Assembly (NCBI RefSeq): GCF_002093115.1
Contig: NZ_NAAD01000006.1
Location: 86,353 to 150,352 of the forward strand
Reading direction: 5' to 3'
DNA: 64,000 bases
From: Geothermobacter hydrogeniphilus
Lineage (GTDB): Bacteria; Desulfobacterota; Desulfuromonadia; Desulfuromonadales; Geothermobacteraceae
The notes under the pieces are model-generated. The model was given only the letters and a program-made list of their open reading frames with translations. It was not told the DNA's origin and ran no database searches. The position numbers and the translations under genes were made by a program. Positions 16,882-25,217 of the stretch are shown piece after piece. Numbering within the stretch: position 1 is the stretch's first letter; each line of letters starts with the position of its first letter.

Positions 16882-18313
16882 AGTCGTCCTTGTCGCGGTT
16901 CTGGTCCTGACGGGGCTGACCTCCGCCCACGCCGGGTGGGTGGATGACTGGGTCAACCAGAAGACCGAATCATCTCCCGGCAGCTACCAGGGACAGACCC
17001 GGAACTACTACACCGCCGGGAGCTTCAGCGCCCGCTGGAACACCCGCAGCGACTACCTCTGGAGCATGTCCCCGCCGAAACTGAAAACCGGCTGCGGCGG
17101 CATCGACGCCTTCATGGGCGGAATGACCTTTCTCAACACCGATTACCTGGTGGAAAAGCTCGAACGGATCATGAACGCGGCCCCGGCGGCCGCCTTCGAT
17201 GTCGCCCTGAAGGTTCTGGCCCCCCAGGTGTCCGACACCATCAGGTCCATGGAAAACATGGCGTCGAAACTGAACAATATCCAGCTCGACGAATGCCGGG
17301 CGTCAAAGGCTCTGGTCGCAACCATCGCCAACCCGCTGGTGTCCAATCCGGACAAGAAGAAGGAACTGGGAGCGATCCAGACCGACTGGTGGCAGTCAAC
17401 CGGGGTCGGGGATCTCTGGACCGAGTTCCAGAAGCAGCGCAAGGCCGACAACGACAACCCCGACCCGGCGGCCGCCGCAGGGTCCATGTCGGGCTGTTCG
17501 GCTGAGTTCAGGGATGTTTTCGCAGGAGGAAGCGTACTGCAGAACGTCGCCGCGAAAGTCGGCATGACGAACCTCGACTACCTGGACCTGATCCGGGGGT
17601 ACGTCGGTGACGTGTATATCGAGGCCCCGAATGCCGCCACCGGGTTCGGGGCTTACAAGGTTGTGGGAGACGACCCCTGCGAAAAGAATACCGGCCTCGA
17701 TGACTTCATCAACGGTGACGCCGAGGGCCGCCCGACGGGCGGAGCTTGCGCCCCGATCACGGATGCCAACAGGAACCTGCAGGTCTATGTCCAGAACATG
17801 ATCCAGGCCATCAACACCAGGTACACCAGCCGGCAGCCGCTGACCTCGACCGAAACCGACTTCATGAACGCCATGCCCCTTCCGGTCTCCCTGATTCTCA
17901 AAAACGCCAGGTCCGCCGGAATGGTCCAGGCCGAAGTCAGCTACCTGGGGAATGTCGCCGGCAAAGCCTACTCCTACCGGCTGCTGGCCGATCTGTTCGC
18001 CAGGACCAGCAAGCTGCTCTATACGGCGCAGACGATCATGGCGACGCAGAACAACCCGACCGGGAGCAACGCCACGGCAACCTGCCGGATTGAAAATGTC
18101 CAGGAAGCGTCGAACCGGATCGCGGCCATGATGGACCGCACGGGCAAACTGTACGCGGCGGTCCGGTCCGATTACGCGGCAGCCCTGAGCGAGATCAACG
18201 CCCTGGAAACCTATGTCAAACGCAGGCAGGAATTTTCCCGGAATGTCCGGGATGAACTGGCAGCTCGTTTCGGAGAACGTCTCGCTGATCGGGCGACAAA
18301 ACCGAACGGTTAA
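16859..18313 (+). CDS. traH: TraH conjugal pilus assembly protein
   Basis: This 484-residue exported protein starts at ATG 16859 after GGAGG. A signal peptide (about 1-26, ending SAHAGW) is followed by the TraH family layout: YYTAGSFSARW and the KLKTGCGGIDAFMGGMTFLN block near residue 75, which is highly conserved in F-type TraH, then several Cys and a C-terminal coiled region (about 430-475). TraH sits in the outer membrane/periplasm and is needed for pilus extension. Its usual partner TraG does not follow here. Confidence 0.9.
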   Translation: MNQRACIRVVLVAVLVLTGLTSAHAGWVDDWVNQKTESSPGSYQGQTRNYYTAGSFSARWNTRSDYLWSMSPPKLKTGCGGIDAFMGGMTFLNTDYLVEKLERIMNAAPAAAFDVALKVLAPQVSDTIRSMENMASKLNNIQLDECRASKALVATIANPLVSNPDKKKELGAIQTDWWQSTGVGDLWTEFQKQRKADNDNPDPAAAAGSMSGCSAEFRDVFAGGSVLQNVAAKVGMTNLDYLDLIRGYVGDVYIEAPNAATGFGAYKVVGDDPCEKNTGLDDFINGDAEGRPTGGACAPITDANRNLQVYVQNMIQAINTRYTSRQPLTSTETDFMNAMPLPVSLILKNARSAGMVQAEVSYLGNVAGKAYSYRLLADLFARTSKLLYTAQTIMATQNNPTGSNATATCRIENVQEASNRIAAMMDRTGKLYAAVRSDYAAALSEINALETYVKRRQEFSRNVRDELAARFGERLADRATKPNG

Positions 18314-18333
18314 TCACAATCGAGGAGGAAGAG

Positions 18334-18726
18334 ATGGCAAAAGCACAGAAGGAAGGGAAGAAGGACTACCGGCAACAGCGGATGGAGCGCCGGGTGGAGA
18401 TGGCAAAAAGGGACGATGTTGAGGTGGTCCCGAGGCGAGCGGCGGAAACCAACGACTTCATCCGCCTGCTTACTGCCAATGACTTCATCGTCAACCGGTT
18501 GCGGCAGCAGTTGGGGCGGCGCAACGGTGTCCCGGTCGAACAGGCCGTTCAGTTCCTGGAACGCAACGAGGTGCTGCGGCAGGAAATGAACAAGCTCAAT
18601 GCCGAGATGTGTGTGGCGATGGGGATGGACTACCGGCCACCGAGGGGGTTTGAAAACCCGATAAAGAAGGAGCCGGAACTGGAGGTGGTTGAAGACAAGA
18701 ATACCGCCAAGACAGCAAAAGGCTAA
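18334..18726 (+). CDS. Charged unknown protein after traH
   Basis: A 130-residue, highly charged soluble protein starts 10 bp after GAGGAGG. It has a basic start (MAKAQKEGKKDYRQQRMERR) and a helical middle with a possible coiled coil (VNRLRQQLGRR to EMNKLNAEM). No family is recognised. It is the last gene before a strong terminator, so it closes the transfer operon. Confidence 0.75.
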   Translation: MAKAQKEGKKDYRQQRMERRVEMAKRDDVEVVPRRAAETNDFIRLLTANDFIVNRLRQQLGRRNGVPVEQAVQFLERNEVLRQEMNKLNAEMCVAMGMDYRPPRGFENPIKKEPELEVVEDKNTAKTAKG

Positions 18727-18753
18727 ACTGACAAGGGCAACATTCACCGAAAG

Positions 18754-18782
18754 CGGTCATTCAAACGAGTGGCCGTTTTTTT
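18754..18782 (+). terminator. Terminator of the transfer operon
   Basis: CGGTCATTC and GAGTGGCCG pair (two G-U pairs) around an AAAC loop and are followed by seven T. Confidence 0.85.
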
Positions 18783-19133
18783 GGGACCTGTTACTATACA
18801 GTCTCGTTTCTTGAGTTCCAGTCAAAAATCTGAGCTTCGGTACAGCGGATGTTCCAATCTTCACCAACCAACCAGAACGCAAAACCATAAAAAGAATCAG
18901 CCAGTTAGCTCTACCTTGGAGACATGAGATAGCAGTGCATTGAAGGCTAAGGCTTGCGATTTGCATATAATCATATATAATTGTTAATAAAACTTGATGA
19001 CTTCGGGCAAACAGGATCTTCTACGGTTACATTATTTTCTCATCAGTATTCCTTCAACACTAGGTACACGTTAAATACCTTGAAATTAGCTTTTCTGTAA
19101 GCTTCAGTTCCACTACCAATGAGGAGGAAACGC
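18783..19133. other. Gene-free AT-rich gap
   Basis: No gene is supported. Probable promoter region for the small membrane protein at 19134; AT content rises sharply here compared with the transfer genes. Confidence 0.4.
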
Positions 19134-19442
19134 ATGATTAAAATCTGGCACATTCTATTGGTGACAATTGTGTGTTTTCTTATCGGGAACTTTGCCTCAT
19201 TCCCTCTAGCCACTACTGCAGGGGTCTTTTGTCTGGGCTGGATGTTGGGCATTGCCGACGAAAAATTGCGTCGAAAGCGCGCAAATGACGCTTTCCAAGA
19301 GCCCCACCCCGAAGAAACTCACCCCCAAGAGACTCACCTTACTGCAGAGGAAATCGCAGCGTCTCGTGAGTTGAGAGAGAGAGAGCGATGGGAGAGTAAA
19401 AAAAGGTCTATGTCAGTAACCATTGGAGGCGGGAACTACTGA
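19134..19442 (+). CDS. Small membrane protein with charged tail
   Basis: A 102-residue protein starts at ATG 19134 with GAGGAGG 6 bp upstream. Two membrane helices (about 4-20 and 23-40) are followed by a long charged cytoplasmic tail containing a repeated PHPEETHPQETH stretch. No family is recognised. It stands alone between the transfer operon and the first MITE-like repeat. Confidence 0.6.
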   Translation: MIKIWHILLVTIVCFLIGNFASFPLATTAGVFCLGWMLGIADEKLRRKRANDAFQEPHPEETHPQETHLTAEEIAASRELRERERWESKKRSMSVTIGGGNY

Positions 19443-19557
19443 GATTTATTAACTCATTCGGCACTCTTGTCATCCGCCCATAATTGACTCTATTTTTTAG
19501 CCAGAAACGAAGGCCAGATGACTTACTCGCTACCGCCAAGAACCAACAATATCAGAT

Positions 19558-19730
19558 CGGTTCTATCCACCAAACAAAGGTTGCAGCTAAAAAGTTCTGA
19601 GCAAAGCATCATTTCAAGCGGATTTTCCGGACCGTGCTTTTTGTTAGAAATCACCTTTGTTCGAAAGGTGGCTTTCGCTTGAATTTCGGCATGTTGGAAC
19701 CGAATCACCTTTTTTTCGTGGATAGATCCG
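19558..19730 (+). repeat. MITE-like repeat, copy 1
   Basis: This 173-bp unit has imperfect terminal inverted repeats: CGGTTCTATCCACC at the left, and CGGATCTATCCACG when the right end is read on the other strand. It has an internal hairpin (CACCTTT-gttcg-AAAGGTG). It is nearly identical to copies at 21825 and 22145. It encodes no protein. It lies 87 bp downstream of the stop of the leftward TPR-AAA+ gene. Confidence 0.85.
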
Positions 19731-19817
19731 GAAATAAATGATCACCTGAGATGTTCTTTGTCCGCCCTGTTGAACTGAAAATTTGGGCCTTGCGTAAAAT
19801 GGTCACCACAGCGACAT

Positions 19818-21500
19818 CTATATAGATAGCTCGAGTTCATCAAAGGAGGGAATATCTTCTTTAATTATTGTCAACAGGTCTTCTGTGTTTAAATTAGACT
19901 TAGATGCAATTCTGTCGGCCTGCCTAGTAACCACCTTTTCAAAAAGATTCCTGACTCCCCTACCGTTTGAAAACATATCATCAATTGAATTGGTCATAGA
20001 AGTAAATATTTTCATTAGATCATCAATAGTACAATCAGACAAAATATATTTCGACTGCCTGCAATTATGCTTAAAGATTTCGACCATCTCTGTAGTTGAA
20101 TAATCTTCAAAATGGATAAATTTGTTAAACCTCGAAAATAATCCTGGATTAGACTTAAGAAAGTCCTTGATCTTATCTTCATATCCAGCAACAATAACTA
20201 CTAGGTCATCTCGATAGTCCTCCATATACTTCAATAGAGTTTCTATTGCTTCTTCACCATAGCTATCATTTTCATGATTAAGAGAATATGCCTCATCTAT
20301 AAACAAAACACCTCCCCTTGCTGACTCTATTACATTCTTGACCTTTATGGCCGTTTGCCCAATATATCCGGCAACCAACATAGAACGATCAGCCTCAACA
20401 ATGTGACCACCTGATAATAGCCCCAAATGATGATATATTTCTGCGATTATCCTGGCCACGGTAGTTTTACCAGTACCTGGCCTACCTGTAAAAACAAGAT
20501 GATGCGAGATCTTAGATGATTGCAATCCGCGCTTTTGTCTCTCTCTTTGAACGGTAGCAAAGTTAATTAGCGAAGCCACCTCTTCCTTTACTTTTGACAA
20601 ACCAACCAACTCATTTAATGAGTTCATTACTCTACTAACACTTTTTGTCATAATCTCCTTTTCGATATTTAAAATACTATCAGATAGATCCTTATCATCG
20701 GGGTCAAGCTCTGTAGCCTTTTTATAATCATCTAAAGCATTATGAATATCGCCAACTTCCTCATATATGTTAGCTCGGAGTTTATATGCATCTGAATTTT
20801 CTGGCATATTCATGATAGCCTTTGATAGATCCAACAATGCATGTTCAAATTTGCCAATTTTCGCATTCAAACGCCCCCTTTCCATATATCCTTTTCCATT
20901 TGGATTTTTTTCGATCGATATTGTAAAACATTTTAATGCTTCATCATCTCTACCAACCTTCGCAAAGAGCAATCCCTTATTTAAATAGTATTTATGACAG
21001 TCTGGATCTAGCTCAATGGCCATATTATAGTCATTCTCGGCCTTACTATACTCACCAAGAGATACATACAATTCTGCTCTAATATAATAAACATATGAGT
21101 CACAATTTCCACTCTTTTTGTATAGCTTGATAGACTTATCAATGTCATGAAGAGCCTGTTTATCCTCATACTTTAAATAATATAAACGCCCCCTGAGACT
21201 AATAAAATCTGCATTTTTTGGATTTATTTTAATGGCCCTATCTAAATCAAGAATTGCATCATCATAGTTATCTCCGATATTATAGTAACAATATGCTCTT
21301 TTATATAATGCATAACTATTTGAGCCATCAAATTCTATCGATTTATTAAATAGTTCAATAGCAGTTTCGTAATATTTATTTTCGAATTGAGACAAGCCTT
21401 CCAAATAATATTTCTTCGATTTATCCTTGTCTGCCCTTACTTTCTCTAAAATTTTATCTTTCACATTAGCAGCTGCCTTTAAAAGCACTCCCTTAATCAT
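19818..21500 (-). CDS. TPR-AAA+ (CbxX/SpoVK-type) ATPase
   Basis: A 560-residue protein starts at ATG 21500 after a strong GGGAGGTGAAG site. The first half is a run of about seven TPR repeats (residues ~20-275; typical units contain AIELFNKSIEFDGSN and ALDDYKKATELDPDD), a protein-binding superhelix. The second half is an AAA+ domain of the CbbX/SpoVK class: Walker A GRPGTGKTT near 340, Walker B VLFIDEAY near 398, and an arginine-finger region SNPGLFSRF. These ATPases remodel protein partners. The gene is far richer in A+T than its neighbours and is bracketed by MITE-like repeats, so it is a recent import. Target unknown; a defence role is possible. Confidence 0.85.
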   Translation of the reverse strand: MIKGVLLKAAANVKDKILEKVRADKDKSKKYYLEGLSQFENKYYETAIELFNKSIEFDGSNSYALYKRAYCYYNIGDNYDDAILDLDRAIKINPKNADFISLRGRLYYLKYEDKQALHDIDKSIKLYKKSGNCDSYVYYIRAELYVSLGEYSKAENDYNMAIELDPDCHKYYLNKGLLFAKVGRDDEALKCFTISIEKNPNGKGYMERGRLNAKIGKFEHALLDLSKAIMNMPENSDAYKLRANIYEEVGDIHNALDDYKKATELDPDDKDLSDSILNIEKEIMTKSVSRVMNSLNELVGLSKVKEEVASLINFATVQRERQKRGLQSSKISHHLVFTGRPGTGKTTVARIIAEIYHHLGLLSGGHIVEADRSMLVAGYIGQTAIKVKNVIESARGGVLFIDEAYSLNHENDSYGEEAIETLLKYMEDYRDDLVVIVAGYEDKIKDFLKSNPGLFSRFNKFIHFEDYSTTEMVEIFKHNCRQSKYILSDCTIDDLMKIFTSMTNSIDDMFSNGRGVRNLFEKVVTRQADRIASKSNLNTEDLLTIIKEDIPSFDELELSI

Positions 21501-21746
21501 CTTCACCTCCCATGAAAGTTCACTAATAGCCAGATTCTGAGGGGACATTTGTAGTGATGAAATCAAAAACACAATTTTCTCAGGCAGATAAAACTGCTGA
21601 CATATTGAAACACACTACTGTCCGGTTAATAGCTTAATAAGTTCAACTGGTTACCATCCAATTGGTCTTGGGTTTGCTTAAGAGCATTGAGGCCGTCAAT
21701 AGCGGACACCAAACCGTTACTTTATTCCCTGCTCTTTGAAATATTT

Positions 21747-21771
21747 CGGTTCTATCCACCAAACAAAGGTG
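21747..21771 (+). repeat. Isolated left end of the MITE-like repeat
   Basis: A 24-base exact match to the left end of copies 1-3 (CGGTTCTATCCACCAAACAA and four more bases), followed by unrelated sequence. It is about 54 bp upstream of copy 2. Confidence 0.75.
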
Positions 21772-21824
21772 GTCTGTGACGTAATTTGACACAATATCAG
21801 TGGATCATGCTCCCCAAAGGAGGA

Positions 21825-21996
21825 CGGTTCTATCCACCAAACAAAGGTTGCAGCTAAAAAGTTCTGAGCAAAGCATCATTTCAAGCGGATTTTCCGGACC
21901 GTGCTTTTTGTTAGAAATCACCTTTGTTCGAAAGGTGGCTTTCGCTTGAATTTCGGCATGTTGGAGCCGAATCACCTTTTTTCGTGGATAGATTCG
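21825..21996 (+). repeat. MITE-like repeat, copy 2
   Basis: This 172-bp unit is the same as copy 1 except for a few bases (right end GATTCG instead of GATCCG, a shorter T run). It lies upstream of the TPR-AAA+ gene. Confidence 0.85.
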
Positions 21997-22144
21997 AAAT
22001 ATTTTTTCGGTGTCCGATATTTTCAACCTACATCAACCTACATCAAGATGCCACTACCCAGAGGCCCCGCCCCGCTACTTAATCTGGAACGATAGCAGGA
22101 GAATCTCAAAATTTTCTCAAATTTCTCAAATTTCTTAAATTTTC

Positions 22145-22315
22145 CGGTTCTATCCACCAAACAAAGGTTGCAGCTAAAAAGTTCTGAGCAAAGCATCATT
22201 TCAAGCGGATTTCCGGACCGTGCTTTTTGTTAGAAATCACCTTTGTTCGAAAGGTGGCTTTCGCTTGAATTTCGGCATGTTGGAACCGAATCATCTTTTT
22301 TCGTGGATAGATCCG
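22145..22315 (+). repeat. MITE-like repeat, copy 3
   Basis: This 171-bp unit is in the same orientation as copies 1 and 2. Its right end touches the tandem repeat in front of the ssb promoter. Confidence 0.85.
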
Positions 22316-22346
22316 TAAATTTTCTTCCCTGTAAATTTTCTTCCCT
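22315..22346 (+). repeat. Two tandem 16-bp repeats abutting a promoter
   Basis: GTAAATTTTCTTCCCT occurs twice head to tail (22315-22330, 22331-22346), ending exactly at the -35 box of the promoter below. This is the usual position for an activator or repressor of the downstream DNA-processing genes. Confidence 0.65.
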
Positions 22347-22373
22347 TGACATTACAGAGACAGTTTTTACAAT
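22346..22373 (+). promoter_or_regulatory. Sigma-70-like promoter of the ssb-bet-exo module
   Basis: TTGACA at 22346-22351 and TACAAT at 22368-22373 are separated by 16 bp, in a gene-free stretch 410 bp before ssb. Confidence 0.6.
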
Positions 22374-22548
22374 AGAGCCATTATTCTACTCTACCCACGT
22401 AGAGACTCCTCGCCATTTTGGCAGGACAAACTTTCAGGGACAGCCCCTGATCGAAAAGCCCCAGGCATGGGACGTATCGTTGTAGGGAGAAACCGAAGCC
22501 CGGTGACCCAATCCACACGCGACAGTGGACTCCCCTGCATGTTGTAGC

Positions 22549-22592
22549 GCCGCACCACAGATCCACCGTGGTTCAGCGGCTGACAGTTTTTC
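22549..22592 (+). terminator. Possible attenuator hairpin in the ssb leader
   Basis: GCCGC (22549-22553) pairs with GCGGC (22576-22580), and CCAC with GTGG, followed after a few bases by TTTTT. It lies between the promoter at 22346 and ssb. A second small hairpin (GTGAACC/GGTTCAC) follows at about 22594-22617. Confidence 0.35.
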
Positions 22593-22694
22593 CGTGAACC
22601 TGTTTCTCACGGTTCACACCCACAACCCGAATTTCCAACCTCACCCATTCCGGCATCCGCCTCAATGGGTTTTTCTTTGTCCAACATCAACCGT

Positions 22695-22782
22695 CAACCA
22701 TCCCAGTCGGGAGGAGATCTCTTCCCCGTTGTGGGGTGGACTCCTTTTTGGCTGGGTCAACCCAACAGAGAGGAGGAATACA
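22695..22782 (+). promoter_or_regulatory. Structured leader 1 (ssb)
   Basis: Diverged member of the recurring leader family. The inner hairpin CCCC-gttg-TGGGG is enclosed by CCCAG/CTGGG and GGAG/CTCC pairs. The 3' arm ACTCC can also pair with GGAGG of the ssb ribosome-binding site. Confidence 0.55.
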
Positions 22783-23175
22783 ATGCTTAACGAAGTACGA
22801 CTGATCGGAAGACTCGGCAAGGACCCCGACTACCGCGCGACCCCGCAGGGCGTTTCGGTGACCACGTTCACCCTGGCGACCTGGGAGAAACGCAAGAAGG
22901 ACGGAGAAATCGCCGAGAAGACGGAATGGCACAACATCGTCACATGGAGGGGCCTCGCGGACACCTGCCACCAGTTCCTGAGCAAGGGCAAGCTGGTTTT
23001 TGTCGAAGGCAAGATCCAGACCCGGAAGTACCTGGACAAGGACGGCAACAACCGCTACATCACCGAGATCATCGCTGACAAGGTGAGGTTCCTTGACAGG
23101 CCTGACGGGAAAACCCCCGAAGGCTGGACCGAACCTCCGGCAGACAGCCCCTACGCTGGCGACATCCCGTTCTAG
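22783..23175 (+). CDS. ssb: Single-stranded DNA-binding protein
   Basis: This 130-residue SSB opens MLNEVRLIGRLGKDPDYR, with the OB-fold continuing to about residue 105 (WHNIVTWRGLADTC, LVFVEGKIQTRKY) and a short linker. The conserved acidic tip DIPF at the end recruits partner proteins. The start is fixed by AGGAGG before ATG 22783. It is the first gene of a lambda-Red-like module with bet and exo, as in SXT/R391 and IncA/C elements, where it protects single strands during transfer and recombination. Confidence 0.95.
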   Translation: MLNEVRLIGRLGKDPDYRATPQGVSVTTFTLATWEKRKKDGEIAEKTEWHNIVTWRGLADTCHQFLSKGKLVFVEGKIQTRKYLDKDGNNRYITEIIADKVRFLDRPDGKTPEGWTEPPADSPYAGDIPF

Positions 23176-23197
23176 GCCGAAACCGACAACCGATAAT

Positions 23198-23280
23198 CCA
23201 CCCCGCAGGGGAGACACGTTCTCCCTTCCCGGGGGCATCTGTCTCCCCTGTGCGGCACCAGCCCACAGAAAGGAGACAGT
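23198..23280 (+). promoter_or_regulatory. Structured leader 2 (bet)
   Basis: CCGCAGGGGAGACA (23203-23216) pairs with TGTCTCCCCTGTGCGG (from 23240); an inner C/G-rich hairpin lies between. The 3' arm TGTCTCC (23240-23246) is also exactly complementary to GGAGACA (23272-23278), the ribosome-binding site of bet. Confidence 0.7.
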
Positions 23281-24318
23281 ATGACCGCTCAAGCTGCACA
23301 GATCGCAATCCGTAACAGTCAACCTATCGCTCCGCTGTCCGTTCTGGACGAGGAGAAAATCACCCTCATCAAGCGGACCATCTGCCGGGGTGCCACCGAC
23401 GACGAGCTTCAGCTTTTCGTCAACCAGTGCAACCGCACCGGCCTGGACCCCTTCGCCCGCCAGATCCACGCCATCAAGCGTTGGGATTCCAGCCAGAACC
23501 GGGAGGTCATGAGCATTCAGACCTCCATCGACGGTTTCCGGCTGATCGCAGAGCGCACCGGCAAGTACGCAGGTCAGCTCGGCCCCTACTGGTGCGGCAA
23601 GGACGGCAAATGGCAGGAAGTCTGGATTCAGGAACCCCCTCCGCTCGCCGCGAAGGTCGCTGTCCTGCGGTCCGATTTCAAGGAACCCCTCTGGGCCGTC
23701 GCCAGGTTCAACACCTACGCGCAACGAAAAAAAGGGGGAGAACTCACCAGGTTTTGGAAAACCATGCCCGACCTGATGATCGCCAAGGTCGCAGAAGCCC
23801 TGGCCATCAGACGTGCGTTTCCACAGGAACTGTCCGGCCTCTACGTTGAAGAGGAAATGGATCAGGCTACCAATCCTGTCGAAAGCACGCCATCGAGCAT
23901 GAACAACCAGCCGAAGGACATCACCCCGCAGCAGCCCACGACCGGCCTCGCTTCCCAGGAAGCCGAAATCCTGATCTCCAAAGGTCAGATCGGCGTCCTC
24001 GAACGCATGGTCAAGGACGCGGGCGCGGACCGGGAAAAATTCCTCGACTATCTGGGCATCTCCTCTTTCGAGGAACTGCCGCACGACCAGTACAAGATGG
24101 CCATTGACGCCCTCAACCGGAAGAAGGAAGGGAAACCTGTCCAGCCTCCGCAGAGCGTTGAAGCTGTCCTGTCTGCCCTGGCGGCACATAAGATCGCCCC
24201 GAAACTCTCCGAGGACGGAAAAACCGTCTACGCCGACAGCTACGAACACCGCAACCTGCTCAAGCAGATGGGGTTCCGCTGGGACAAGAACATGAAGATG
24301 TGGTTCTTGCGGGTGTAG
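23281..24318 (+). CDS. bet: Bet/RecT-family single-strand annealing protein
   Basis: A 345-residue protein whose first ~200 residues are the lambda Bet domain ([71 protein letters not shown]). It anneals complementary strands made by the exonuclease encoded downstream. A longer C-terminal part (about 230-345) includes a region resembling a small domain ending KMWFLRV, beyond normal Bet length (~260). It may be a partner-binding domain, and the function of this extension is unknown. Start at ATG 23281 is fixed by the site AAGGAGACA. Confidence 0.92.
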   Translation: MTAQAAQIAIRNSQPIAPLSVLDEEKITLIKRTICRGATDDELQLFVNQCNRTGLDPFARQIHAIKRWDSSQNREVMSIQTSIDGFRLIAERTGKYAGQLGPYWCGKDGKWQEVWIQEPPPLAAKVAVLRSDFKEPLWAVARFNTYAQRKKGGELTRFWKTMPDLMIAKVAEALAIRRAFPQELSGLYVEEEMDQATNPVESTPSSMNNQPKDITPQQPTTGLASQEAEILISKGQIGVLERMVKDAGADREKFLDYLGISSFEELPHDQYKMAIDALNRKKEGKPVQPPQSVEAVLSALAAHKIAPKLSEDGKTVYADSYEHRNLLKQMGFRWDKNMKMWFLRV

Positions 24319-24330
24319 ACGGAGAGAACC

Positions 24331-24723
24331 ATGAATACCGAACCCAGAAGCCGGGAAGAACTTGAGGCGCTGGGGTACGAAACGGACGGGGACTGCTTCG
24401 TGGCGGCCTTCAACTTTGCCCTGGACACACCGGATGAAATGATCCTGGTTCATGGCGAGGTCAGCCACGGCGATTTCCCTGCCCTGAGGTACACCCACGC
24501 CTGGGTCGAACAGCAAATTGAACTGCGGCCCGGCGTCAAAATGACCCTGGTTCACGACCCGTCCAACGGCAGGCATGTTCAGATTCCGAAGGAACTGTAT
24601 TACCTGCTCGGTCGGATTGTCGATGAACCGGGTAAACTGGCTCGATATTCCCAGAACCAGGCCCGAAGAAAAGCGTTAGCCACTGGCCACTATGGTCCCT
24701 GGGATCTCGACAACGACTTCTAG
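24331..24723 (+). CDS. Unknown small soluble protein after bet
   Basis: A 130-residue acidic protein starts 12 bp after the bet stop. It contains a GYETDGDCFVAAFNFAL start with a Cys followed by a helix and a later HAWVE, which recalls the Cys-His arrangement of small papain-like or DUF-type folds. The full catalytic set cannot be claimed. It is co-transcribed with bet and has no leader of its own. Confidence 0.7.
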   Translation: MNTEPRSREELEALGYETDGDCFVAAFNFALDTPDEMILVHGEVSHGDFPALRYTHAWVEQQIELRPGVKMTLVHDPSNGRHVQIPKELYYLLGRIVDEPGKLARYSQNQARRKALATGHYGPWDLDNDF

Positions 24724-24727
24724 CATC

Positions 24728-24819
24728 AACCCAACCCTTCACAGGGGAGACAACGATTCTCCCCGGTAGGGGTGCGTCCTGTCTCCCCTGTGTCCATCAC
24801 AGACAAGGAGACAAGGATC
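24728..24819 (+). promoter_or_regulatory. Structured leader 3 (small membrane protein 24820)
   Basis: A perfect 13-bp outer stem forms: CACAGGGGAGACA (24740-24752) with TGTCTCCCCTGTG (24780-24792). The inner hairpin is CCCC-ggta-GGGG. TGTCTCC (24780-24786) is also complementary to GGAGACA at 24807-24813 in the ribosome-binding site. This is the clearest member of the family. Confidence 0.8.
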
Positions 24820-24930
24820 ATGGAAAACTTCATCTACGCTCTGTCCAACGTCAACATCAAAAACATCCTGACCGGCACTGCCCTCGGCGCCTGCCTCGTC
24901 GCTGCTATTTGCATCGGGGGGCTGGTGTAA
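24820..24930 (+). CDS. 36-residue membrane peptide
   Basis: ATG 24820 follows GGAGACAAGG. The peptide has a polar start (MENFIYALSNVNIKN) and one membrane helix (about 17-36). It is the first gene behind leader 3 and its stop overlaps the start of the next gene (TAATG), so translation is coupled. No family is known to me. Confidence 0.6.
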   Translation: MENFIYALSNVNIKNILTGTALGACLVAAICIGGLV

Positions 24931-25121
24931 TGAAGGGAAAACTCGTGCCAACGGTCATAAGGGGGAAATCGTTTCCCAACCACCGGACCTGTCCGGAGTG
25001 CGAGACAGTTTACCCGTTGGATGCTAGGAGAGGTATCCCAAGGTGCAACGGTGTCCTGATTACCAGGTGCCCTTGGTGCCGGGAAGACAGCCGACCTTGG
25101 AGAAACGGACGAGGACGCTAA
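24930..25121 (+). CDS. Small zinc-ribbon protein
   Basis: This 63-residue basic protein has two CxxC knuckles (CPEC about residue 25, CPWC about residue 51), as in zinc ribbons that bind nucleic acid or proteins. It starts inside the stop of the 36-residue membrane peptide (TAATG). Partner unknown. Confidence 0.65.
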   Translation: MKGKLVPTVIRGKSFPNHRTCPECETVYPLDARRGIPRCNGVLITRCPWCREDSRPWRNGRGR

Positions 25122-25136
25122 CATCGACAACAAACA

Positions 25137-25217
25137 ACCAACCCCACGGGGCGGATCAGACATCCCCTCGCGGGGCTTTCTGTGTCCGCCCCTTTTCTTT
25201 TCAGGGAGACGGACACC
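25137..25217 (+). promoter_or_regulatory. Structured leader 4 (exo)
   Basis: Outer stem GGGGCGGA (25148-25155) pairs with TCCGCCCC (25185-25192); the inner hairpin is CCCC-tcgc-GGGG (25164-25175). GTGTCCG (25182-25188) is also exactly complementary to CGGACAC (25210-25216) just before the ATG. The stem has changed from the GGGGAGACA form of leaders 2 and 3, and the RBS-side sequence has changed with it. Confidence 0.8.

Noticed and set aside
22145..22315. CRISPR array in the repeat region 19.5-22.3 kb
   Set aside because: Repeats are ~172 bp with terminal inverted repeats and irregular spacing, not short regular repeats with unique spacers; no cas genes (the Cas4-like protein belongs to the Bet-Exo module).
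22687..24576. 629-codon minus-strand open frame across ssb and bet
   Set aside because: Antisense of well-supported genes; residue composition typical of high-GC shadows.
24740..24792. Leaders interpreted as rho-independent terminators
   Set aside because: The stems are not followed by T runs and always precede an RBS and ATG.
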